Below, piece after piece: positions 34,120 through 42,889 of a stretch of DNA of 64,000 nt; within the stretch, counting starts at the first letter, position 1; each line of letters starts with the position of its first letter. Location of the stretch: contig CM023540.1 of assembly GCA_013350335.1 (NCBI GenBank), forward strand, positions 48,281,222 to 48,345,221, in the 5' to 3' direction. A model generated the notes under the pieces. It was given only the letters and a program-made list of their open reading frames with translations. It did no database searches and was not told the origin of the DNA. Origin of the DNA: Chimonanthus salicifolius (taxonomy: Eukaryota > Streptophyta > Magnoliopsida > Laurales > Calycanthaceae). Position numbers and translations under genes: made by a program.

Positions 34120-34216
34120 CATACTCAGTTGGTACCACCCGTGGGGGTTTTAGTAGAAGGTTTTAGTAGGACTGTGTTTGAGGTTTCCCAGACGTAAATT
34201 CAAAAAAGAAAAAATC
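34120..34216 (+). mobile_element. SINE (family 1), 3' fragment
   Basis: ggtaccacccgtgggggttt, then gtttcccagacgtaaattc and an A-rich tail match the 3' half of the SINEs at 560 and 17286. The tRNA-like head is absent. Confidence 0.65.
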
Positions 34217-34815
34217 AAACTGAATTGAGTAACTTGATAAGTCTTTTCATGTTTTTCATAAAACACTCTGACAAAATTCAGCTGAGTCAAATGCCACTTA
34301 CACATTCCAAATTTTAAGCTTATGAGCTAATAGAAAGATGGAAACTGAGGAAGATGGTTAGTTGGGTTGCGTCTCATCATGGGGTTGCCAAGCATTTCAA
34401 TGGCCAATGTTTTGAATGGTTATCTTGAACGGACAGTTGATTCTTATTTCTCCCCTTGTATACTATGTTTTTGAACCCAAACAGAAAAAAAAGAAAATCT
34501 TGTATCACTCAAACTGTTCTAGATTCATTCAGGTGGAGCTGAGTAAGCCTTTGTTCTAGATTATTAGTTACTTGGTTTACAAGAAATTAACATCAGATAG
34601 CTTCCCAGAAGCTCTGTTTATATGAGGTAAACTTTTGATCATTTTCTGTCAAAAACAAATGAATCTTTGAACGAGTCCCTATCTTAATCCAAATTACCTT
34701 GAGCTTCCACAAATCTGGAACTATTTAAATACATAATGGTGTCTCAAATGTACTGAAAAGAGAGACCATCTTAAGATAGTTCTCATTCAATAGCTCTTTC
34801 ATTCTCATTCAGAAG
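34217..34815 (+). other. Upstream region of ORF copy M2 (duplicated block)
   Basis: 34540-34810 is the homologue of 23420-23680 ahead of M1. No ORF of note. Confidence 0.55.
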
Positions 34816-35066
34816 TGTAAAATAATACTGGAACACCTGCATTGACTGGGAGAGTGGTGGAAAAAAATTGGAATCTAGGTTAGGCTCTGTATCATGTAAA
34901 ATAGTATTGTATCTTCCTTATCAAGGAGAGACCATATGATTTTATTTATAGAAAAAGGAAAATACAAATAAGGCAGGTAAATCAAATAAAATAGGAAATT
35001 CCTAAACTTGGTAATATAATATTTAGCAGTCATTAATGTAAGAAATAATCTAAATAGATTCTAACA
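34816..35066 (-). mobile_element. Solo LTR, 251 bp
   Basis: The insert starts tgtaaaataat and ends gattctaaca. It is absent from the homologous position between 23690 and 23700 in the M1 block. Flanks agaag (34811-34815) and agaaa (35067-35071) make a duplication with one mismatch. Read on the minus strand it starts tgttagaatc and contains tttctataaataaaatcat, a TATA-like word, as in small copia LTRs. Confidence 0.75.
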
Positions 35067-35177
35067 AGAAACAAGTCATTTTGCCCATTGTAGCTCAAGT
35101 AGACTGATAGCCGTTGAAGATTTTAGAGTGTTGCACCATTTTGTTTTTGAAGTAGAGTGTGTCAGAGAGAGAAGAAG

Positions 35178-35720
35178 ATGGACAAAAGTAAGAAAGTAAT
35201 GATCAGCCAAATCATTCTGTATATCATTGAGATGCTGCTTATCGGTGTTTGCAAGTGATAACAAAGGGAAAGGTCCACTAATCCACCTGTTAGTGTTTAG
35301 GACTTGGCTTCCAATCCAAAAAACTAGCCTATTAGGTGGAGTGACCTAAGTTCTTTATAACCCGTAGATCTCCCTCTACACTTCCAATATGGGACTCGTT
35401 CGTAGCAAACCCAACAATCCCCCCCTCTAACGAGACCCTCCGGCGGAGAGAGCGACACCGGCCATCCCGTTTGTCTGGAGGATCACCTGAGGCCACATGA
35501 GGTAGCCTGAGATCTGGCTCTGATACCACTTGTTTAGGACCTAGGCTTCTAGCCCAAAAGACTAGCATGTTAGGTGGAGTTGACCCAAGTCCTTTATAAA
35601 ATCCAAGATCTCCCTCTACACTTCCAATGTGGGACTCGTTCGCAGCAGCCCCAACAGTTAGTGGGCCGAGGGAAGCTATGGTTTCGACGGCTTAGCATTT
35701 CTCATCAACACATAAAGTGA
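35178..35720 (+). pseudogene. Decayed paralogue M2 of the 62-aa ORF, split by a TRIM
   Basis: Begins MDKSKKV like M1, then a one-base insertion shifts the frame (stop about 26 codons in). The homologous DNA continues to 35293, is interrupted by TRIM-E (35294-35656), and resumes at 35662 with the match to the SAAKHFSS region. Right after this end a second TRIM (35724-36050) was inserted. No product is expected. Confidence 0.7.
35294..35656 (-). mobile_element. TRIM-E (TRIM-A family)
   Basis: LTRs 35294-35416 and 35531-35656 (123 and 126 bp) start tgtttaggac and end cccaaca on the plus strand. On the minus strand the primer site tggtatcagagcc follows the right-hand LTR and the purine tract agagggggggat precedes the left one. 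The target duplication gttag is perfect (35289-35293 and 35657-35661). The LTR has the gagtcccacattgga block of TRIM-A. Confidence 0.93.
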
Positions 35721-35723
35721 AAT

Positions 35724-36050
35724 TGTTAGGATCTTGGGTAGCCATCCCAAAAGACTAGCCTGTTAGGTGGAGTGACCCAACCCTTTATAAATCCGTAGAT
35801 CTCCCTCTATACTACAAATGTGGGACTCATAACCCCAACAATCTCCCCCTCGAATGAGGCTAGCCAACTTGTCATCCTAAGGATCTCTTAAGTCCACATG
35901 GAGCCTGAGACTTAGATTTGATACCACTTATTAGGATCTTGGTATCCAACCCAAAAGACTAGCGTATTAGGTGGAGTCACCCGAGTTTTTTTTATAAATT
36001 CTTATTCTCCTTCTATAGTTCCAATGTGGGACTCGTTCGCAGCTCCAACA
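35724..36050 (-). mobile_element. TRIM-F (TRIM-A family)
   Basis: LTRs 35724-35840 and 35929-36050 (117 and 122 bp); the right copy starts tattagg instead of tgttagg. The primer site reads tggtatcaaatc on the minus strand. The target duplication gaaat is perfect (35719-35723 and 36051-36055). Same family and orientation as TRIM-E, 67 bp away. Confidence 0.92.
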
Positions 36051-36055
36051 GAAAT

Positions 36056-37126
36056 TGGGCTAGTTCCAAACTTGTAATCCATTTAATCTTCTTTGCCCGT
36101 TCTTGTAGATTGAATTATTTTTGTTTAAAAGGTGATATGTAATTAAAGCTGTCACTGGGAATTGGGAGACCTAGATTTTGAATGAGTCCAACCCAAAAGC
36201 CCAGACTGATTAGTTTGCAAATCCATTTTTACAAGTTGTAATTATTATTCTCTGCACTTCTGTTTGTAAAATTGTTCTCGTCTTGATGAGCATCTGCTAA
36301 TAGAATTGAATTTCAACGCTATTGTTGCTCAAGTTCTCTCCCTCTCCTCTCTCTCTCAAAATTTGAGTGTTAGGAGATTCATCGACCATTTGTTACATAT
36401 TTAGTGTGAAGCACCATTTAGGGCGTGTGTCAACTTAACATAAAATAGAGCCAAAGACTTTGTTTAATTCGTTTCATCAACTCTAGAGTTTTTGACGTGT
36501 CAAAAAATTTGAATACTCATTTCAAATATAATTGATATATAATATTACTATCTTGAAATTTTGATTTATATTTAGTTGATGCACCAGTAAGTTTGATAAA
36601 TATTTTAGCATACTGTATTTTTCTTAAAAATATTAAAATCCATTATTGCCCTTGCCAACAATACTGATCAATATACACAGGCATAGCGGCTATTGGTATT
36701 GGTACCTTGGTCCATATATTTTGATCTTTATATAAAAAGAGAAAAAGTTTGAATTTATTACAGTACTTAATGTCAGTAAAAATATAACATGCCACTTATC
36801 AATTCACCAAAATATAAGTCCCCATTCTTCTTTCCCCTTTGGGTGGATACATTAAAAAAAAATCCATATTTATCTCAATCTTGATACCTTGAAATCTACG
36901 GCTGTAATAACCTTATTGGACGGTGGTGATCTAGGTAGATGGTCACCTAATCTTAAAAAATGGTAAATAATTTGGAATTTTTGGGCCACTGAATTGTGGG
37001 GCTCAATAAAGCTGTCAATATGGTGGCTGGGAATCTGCCAGGCCCAAAAGCTCAGCTCGATTAGCTCAAAATCCCCATTTGAAATTTGATAACTCTACTT
37101 GTAATTCTTCTTCTATACACTTTTGT
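36056..37126. other. Intergenic DNA with a diverged local duplication
   Basis: 36148-36310 and 37010-37345 are diverged direct copies (shared gctgtca, cccaaaagc, tgtaattattcttc-like and cttttcttgagaagc-like blocks); the second is split by a SINE. Otherwise AT-rich and without genes. Confidence 0.55.
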
Positions 37127-37297
37127 AGATATTTTTTTTTTGACGTCAACGAAGTCATAAACCCCCATCTCTCTCTAAGTACGAAAGCCTTGCATAAAAC
37201 TCCAGATGCATGCAGCCCCTGCAAGCAACAGACATCAGTTTATTATAGGACTCGAACTTAGGACCTCTGGTTCCTGAGCCAAAATGTTTGTGCAAAG
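37127..37297 (-). mobile_element. SINE (family 3), minus strand
   Basis: A 171-bp element flanked by a perfect 11-bp target duplication tacacttttgt (37116-37126 and 37298-37308). On the minus strand it has a tRNA-like head (ttggctcaggaaccagagg, then a B-box-like taagttcgagtcc) and ends in ttgacgtc plus an A run. Not related by eye to SINE families 1 or 2 of this window. Confidence 0.85.
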
Positions 37298-37308
37298 TAC
37301 ACTTTTGT

Positions 37309-37803
37309 TTGTAGATTGTTCTTTTCTTGAGAAGCCTTAGCTAATTGAATAGATTTATTTCAAATACTGAATCTTTATCTATTTTGACCTCATTCTAGTT
37401 ACACATATCATTAGATTAAGTTTAAGTCTTACTGATTGTTTATCCTTTTGGCATTTAAATGAATACTTAAAAGTTATTTTAGTACATCTCTTATACAGGT
37501 GTAGATCCTCCCAACACATTCATCTACATGGTCCAAGATGAGTACCATGAATAATATAAATATCAATAAAATCTCATTTAAAATGGATCCATCTAACGTT
37601 GATTTTTAGACACGCTTGATCCTGACAATTGGACTAAATCGTAGCAGGGGTACACAGTATAACTTGTGGATAGTGGTTGGAAGTGGGCTTGGGCCTGACA
37701 ATCATTCAGGAAATAAAGGGGTTTATTCGAGATTACATTGTCAAATAGAACAAGTGATCCTAAAGGAAGAAAGTTGAATGACTAGCAGTGATACATAAGA
37801 TGG
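37309..37803. other. 3' flank of the LysM gene
   Basis: No gene was recognised in this stretch. Confidence 0.4.
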
Positions 37804-38884
37804 CTAAACATGAAACAAAATCTCTTTATTCATCAAATATACTCTTCTTTTCTTAAAGAGGTAGAAGAAGAGCAGCTTGATAATCTCAATTGTTGTCCCT
37901 TCAACACAGAGCCATTGCCCGATGAAGAGCTTGTCGCAGTCGAGGTTGGGGTTGATTGCACTGAATTCGTCAGAGGTCAGGTTGGAAAGTTGTGTGACCC
38001 CAAAGCAAGTGTCACCTGATCGCACCCTGAAGACCGTATCACACTCTGGGCTTGCATCTTTCTTTCCAAAATCTGTTTATTACATGTTCAATTAAAAAAT
38101 ACATTAATACAATCTCATGAATCCTAAGTTAGACGAACATACATAGGAGTTAACATCATAAACTAGTATGTTATTCACATGATTTTATATATATAAAAAA
38201 AAATCTATAGATTCCAAGTCATTTAACTGGAGCTTAGGCCTCATATGACACGATAGATAAATGGGCTGGAGCTGGCCTCATTTATGCCAAAAGGCCTGAG
38301 TATGTAGGCCTTAGAATTTTTCAATGGGTAAGCGCAGGCTGGCCTCGAGTCCACATGTTAGTATTAGGCCCAATAAATAAACGAGCCAGATTTGGACAAA
38401 CGTTCGCCCTGTCGACCTACTTGGTACCTATTTAACAATGGTTGTTAGAAAATCATGACTTCATAACAGTTTTGAAATAGAACTCAATCTTAAAAGCTAG
38501 TCATTGAGAAAATAGTGCATCAAGTATTATATGGAGTGGGTGGTTTATTAAATTAACTAATGTAGGACTTTTTGTCAATTCACACCCACCCGACTGCAAG
38601 CGGCAATTGCTCTAACATTATGTTAGAAAACCATAACTTGATAACATTTTTGAGGTAGAAGAAACTCTCAAAAGTTAGCTATTGAGAAAAGGGTGCCTCA
38701 CGTGTTATATGAAGTCGGCGGTTTCTCAAATTAATCAATGTGAGACTTTTTATCACTTTATAATAGTTTACATTGATGACTTACAGCCAAATAATCTCGC
38801 GTCAGCCATGGACATGATCAAAAGAAAAGAGAGCATCAAGACCAAATTGCAAAGCATGACGATTTTGTTGTTTGCCTTGGCCAT
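37804..38884 (-). CDS. Small secreted LysM-domain protein, two exons, copy 3
   Basis: Exon 1 (38785-38884) starts MAKANNKIVMLCNLV, a basic start followed by a hydrophobic segment and MADAR, a good signal peptide. It ends at a canonical GTAAGT donor. Exon 2 (37804-38072) follows a cag acceptor in matching phase and contains CDTVFRVRSGDTCFG, FSAINPNLDCD and IGQWLCVEG, the complete single LysM of small plant LysM proteins with its conserved cysteines. LysM binds N-acetylglucosamine glycans (chitin, peptidoglycan), so an apoplastic glycan-binding role is inferred from the family. The predicted product is 122 aa. The last 28 residues after VEGT are hydrophobic then basic and unusual for the family, perhaps the result of a lost stop. 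The intron carries an LTR-like insertion (38443-38760). A pseudogene copy and a fragment lie upstream in the window. Confidence 0.72.
38443..38760. mobile_element. Two LTR-like repeats in the LysM intron
   Basis: 38443-38617 starts tgttagaaaatc and ends gctctaaca. After 3 bp a diverged second copy starts tgttagaaaacc at 38621 and fades out after gactttttatcac. The intron of LysM copy 2 lacks this insertion. Flanks atggt and atagt may be the target duplication. Probably a TRIM-like element reduced to nearly fused LTRs. Confidence 0.55.
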
Positions 38885-39439
38885 TTTTCCCGTTTCTATT
38901 CCTACTCAACAGAGAGGCTCCCTCTTCATACATGTTTCTTCCATAAATCCTTCTTATTTATAGCAGAAATCCATGTAAGAGGACCACATATAAGCTGGAA
39001 AATACATTGTTATCTGTGCTGCTTAAAGAAGCCGGCTATTCCAATCTGTTTTTAATATAATATCCAATTTTTATATTTTCATATGCTCCTTGTTTGAGTT
39101 GGGCGGTTAAAACTAGACAAGGTTAGATTGGTTTGGATTAAAGTAGGTAAACAGAGATCCTCATGAAAAAAACAGGTTTACTGTGCTAACATGTATTGTA
39201 GTAGAAACACAAACATTTCAAGTATTTGAACCAAGTTAAGACTCATTTAGAGAGAGTACCTCACCTATCATTATACTCCATAGCTTGACTTTTACACCAA
39301 CTTTCAGATTTTGATCAGCCTTTTCTAAGAGATTTTATATAGGCACGCAAGTAAGTTTGAAATTTTTCTTGAGGTGCTTGTTTAGATTAAGGCCATTAAA
39401 ATTAGACAATATTTCTATTGGTCCTGATGTAATTACTTG
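38885..39439 (-). other. 5' flank of the LysM gene
   Basis: 38890-39330 is homologous to 33300-33720 upstream of copy 2 and would hold the promoter. On the minus strand a TATA-like ctataaata lies at about 38955-38963, roughly 70 bp before the ATG. No other gene. Confidence 0.45.
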
Positions 39440-39635
39440 GTTTAAGATAATTCAAGAGGTTGGAAGTGACAGCGAAGAACCTATCTTAGGAAACGGGAAT
39501 CCTGAGTTTGATTCTCAATCTACCCCAAAAGCCACTCTCCGTAGAGTTACTCAGTGTGTATGAGTAGAGAGGTTTGTATATACTCCGAAGATTAGTCAGG
39601 TGCTCAAAAGAGCTTGTACACCTTGGTTATAAAAA
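39440..39635 (+). mobile_element. SINE (family 2), second copy
   Basis: A B-box-like gagtttgattctca is followed by ccactctccgtagagttact and a tail ending ttgtacaccttggttat plus A8. Matches the copy at 22865-23078 around the B box and the tail. Confidence 0.65.
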
Positions 39636-40902
39636 AAAGAGCACTTAATCCAAGATATGACTTATTTAGAGAGAATGGGAGAATACCTGACCACCATTCT
39701 CTGAGTCGTATCTCAGGCATGCAATTTGGCTTACCCCACATGGATGCAGCTAAGTGTTAAGAAAGGAGATATTCATAAACTTGATTATTTTGATTAATTT
39801 ATTAAGAGATATACAAATACAATAAACTCTTTTTAATGTAGTACTCTATAAAGTTATAACGTGTCTAAAATAATATCGGCATCTGATTCCGACCTCAGGG
39901 CCCATTCAAAATGTAATAAATCTTCTCTAACTCAGTACTCAATATATCCAGAATAAAAAATGTATTACCCCAACCATTTTGTAAAGTAGTATTCCATATG
40001 TTCAGAATACAAAATTACTGCAAAAGTGACTAAGATACAAGAAAAACTGAGTTGCAAGGACGGCAATATCATATTTGGAATATGGAGACAAATGCTATCC
40101 TAGTATGAGAGATCTATTGCTGCCCCACATCCACTATCTACTCTGGAGTCACCTGTTTATCGTCGATGACCCCCTCTGAAGATGGTCTACCCACTTTGCA
40201 TGAGTCTGTCGTATGGAAGTCAAAAGGAGTGATTTGTTTTCACACAGAGAAGCTCAAAGGACGCTTTAGTGATAAGTGAGAGTTTTAAGAAGATTTTTAG
40301 AAAGGAATACTGTTAGTCTCTCTAATTTAATAACCTCTATAATATAATATATGTAGTATGGTCCCAACTATATTACATTATAGAGGTTTTACTGTATATA
40401 GACTCGCAACTAATCATAGATAGACTCAAACTCTAAACTAATAAAAACTTCAGACTCCTGAGCCAACTCAATCTATAATTAAGAGATTAACACGATTATA
40501 CATCTAAAATCAGATACAAGCCACTATTCATTCTTCAAGCTCCATCAAATATAAACAATTCGTGTATTTCGATATCTCTATGAAAGTGAAATGGAAAACG
40601 ATCCCTAAAGACTCGAAAAAGTTGTACAAAATACAAACGGTTGACCTAACCAAAAGTCCATATGCTATCTAACAAATGAATAAATTATATTCTAATAAAA
40701 TATAAAAGAGTATAATTTTAACGTGATTTTAGTATGTTTTACGAAATATTATTTTTATTGAAGTATTAAAGGTCATCGGCCATGATCTGCACATCCAAAT
40801 ACACTAAACATTTCCCAACAATGAATATAAAATTATCATTTAAGAAAAGAGAGAACATAAAATTATTCCTTGAGAGAAATCTAATATTAAGAACTTAATT
40901 TA
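39636..40902. other. Intergenic DNA with a MITE remnant
   Basis: 40325-40396 (aataacctctataat ... attatagaggttttactgta) has the word pair of a common plant Tc1/mariner-like MITE, incomplete on the left. Otherwise AT-rich and without genes. Confidence 0.5.
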
Positions 40903-40971
40903 TATTTTTTTGTCAGATTCCATATTTATCTTCTTAATATTTTTTTGTCAGATTCCATATTTATCTTCTTT
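40903..40971 (+). repeat. 35-bp tandem duplication
   Basis: atatttttttgtcagattcc and the following bases occur at 40903-40937 and again at 40938-40971, nearly identical. Confidence 0.9.
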
Positions 40972-40981
40972 TCCATTTATT

Positions 40982-41105
40982 AGAAAACTAAGACATAATA
41001 ATATTCTTGAGGTACAAGTCACTCTCAAAATCTAAGTCCATTATGTGGAATGATCCAAATAATTTATAACTCCCTAAATCTCTCCTTTTGAACTCGTTCC
41101 TGCCC
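40982..41105 (-). mobile_element. Degenerate solo LTR of the TRIM-A family
   Basis: Read on the minus strand, gaacgagttc, gagatttagggagttataaa and atcattccacata follow the order of the TRIM-A/E/F LTR. Ends are worn and no duplication was found. Confidence 0.5.
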
Positions 41106-41109
41106 CAAA

Positions 41110-41625
41110 AAAGAAGCATCTATTTGTGAATGGAATATTGATCTTCTATCTATGAATTAGACAATTCAAACTGTCCAAAAAATATATATGTATGCTAATA
41201 TTCTAAAAGCCAATCTTAATACTGAAAGACAAATTTGTGATTTAGTTATTGCTGATCAGTTATATAATTGGTGGGAAAATTATTTAACCGACCTACAAAA
41301 AGAACTAATAAAAGACTCACACCAAATGGCTGAAGACCAATTCTAGACTCTGATGACTGTTTATTAACAAATATAGGAAGACATTTTATAGAAAGATATC
41401 CAAAATTGAATTAAAATGTAAAGACTATTTAATGAGATTAAAATGGAGATCAATGTCGAATTTCTCTTTCTATAATGATCTATTTATGAATAGTATTTTT
41501 TAAATAGAAGATTGTCAAACTGCCATATGGAAAGAAAATTACATTTCTGGACTCCTTGTTTGCTCAAAAGGTAAAAAATACTTTCAAGAAAAGATGAAAA
41601 TGGAATAGTAGATTATTATGGTTAT
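41110..41625 (+). pseudogene. Endogenous pararetrovirus, coat protein fragment
   Basis: Across broken frames on the plus strand one finds, in order, ICDLVIADQLYNWWENYL, then CKDYLMRLKWRSMSNFSFYND, then IEDCQTAIWKENYISGLL. These blocks (a WW pair, a short spacing, then WKE) are characteristic of the coat protein region of Petuvirus/Florendovirus-type Caulimoviridae. Several stops and frame changes (near 41345, 41375, 41420 and 41500) make it non-coding. It ends abruptly where the Mutator-like element begins; the protease and reverse transcriptase of the same kind of virus appear at 57230 on the other side of that element, in the same orientation. Confidence 0.72.
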
Positions 41626-41779
41626 ATATAGGGGAAAGGATATCAGCCGATATATATCGATTTTTTTAAGATCGATGTATATCGGCCGATACGATATGTA
41701 TCGACCGTATAAGAATAATATCGGTTGGCTTTTTTTTTTTTAAATTTTTTTCGACTGTTTATAAGTTATAGTACAGTCA

Positions 41780-41908
41780 AATCGGCTCGCCAACCGTATC
41801 ACTACTTTCTTTTTGGCGAGCCGACTTCCATTTCAACTATTTTTAAGTTAGAGTACAGTAAATCGGCTCGCCAAACTGATCGCTTAATTTCCTTTGGCGA
41901 GCTGACTT
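41780..41908. repeat. MULE left hairpin units (two)
   Basis: Two palindromic units, atcggctcgccaacc ... ttttggcgagccgac (41780-41826) and aatcggctcgccaaac ... cctttggcgagctgac (41861-41908), separated by a spacer with gagtacagt. Confidence 0.85.
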
Positions 41909-42129
41909 AAACTTCAACTATGTTTTGTTATTTATTTCATTCACCAACTACCAACCACCCACTCTACCTTAAATTAAAACGAAAGGTTCCCTCTCTTTAC
42001 TCCGTATTCCTACCTAGGCCACCCCTCTTCTACATCTCTTCTTCATCATCTTCCTCCATTCTCTCGCCCGTGCTCTCCACTCTGAAATCACAATAGGTTC
42101 TCCTTGTTTGCGGCCACGCAAAGCTCTGT

Positions 42130-42828
42130 TGCCTGATTCTCGTGTATGGACCCCAAGGTAACTCCTTCAACTTCAACCCATATGTTGTTTCATTTTAGAA
42201 GCTACCCTTAACCACAACCGTACATAAAAATAGATCTTATAATCGATCTCCCTCTATTTCTTTTAGATATCACTGCTAGTGACGCTTGTCCAAGCTTATT
42301 TTTTGAATCGTCAAGTGGCATGGATTTAGTGGAGAATACTGAGATTGAGGTGAATGATCTTTTTAATGAAGATGAATTTGTTGATAGCCCTTCTTCAAGT
42401 CGAGAGGATCTGATTAACTATGTTAAGAAAGTTGCTATTGCAAAAGGTTTTGCTGCTACCATCAAAAGGTCAAGCAGTAAAGACAAGACGGTATGTCTTC
42501 GTTGCGATAAAGGTAGTACATATCGCAACATATGTAATTTGAAAGATGACGAGCGGCAAAAAGCATCCTCTCAACTTGTTAATTGTCCATTTGAAGTGAG
42601 AGGGAAACAACTTGTTGGTTTGTCATGGAATTTGACCATTAAAAATTTGGAGCACAATCATGAAAGATCGGATGTATTAGTATGCCATCCAAGTACCCGA
42701 CGTTTTTCAGATCAAAAGAAAAAAAATCATAGAAATGAAGAGTAGCAATATACCACCTCGTCAAATTTTGTTGACGCTTAGAAAAGAGAATTGTAACGCC
42801 CCGACTTGGAATTAGGCCCAGAACGCCA

Positions 42829-42889
<61 letters not shown>

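Noticed and set aside
38682..38963. 93-codon plus-strand ORF with a signal-peptide-like stretch
   Set aside because: It is the antisense of LysM exon 1; the minus strand has matching splice sites and the LysM exon, so that strand is preferred.
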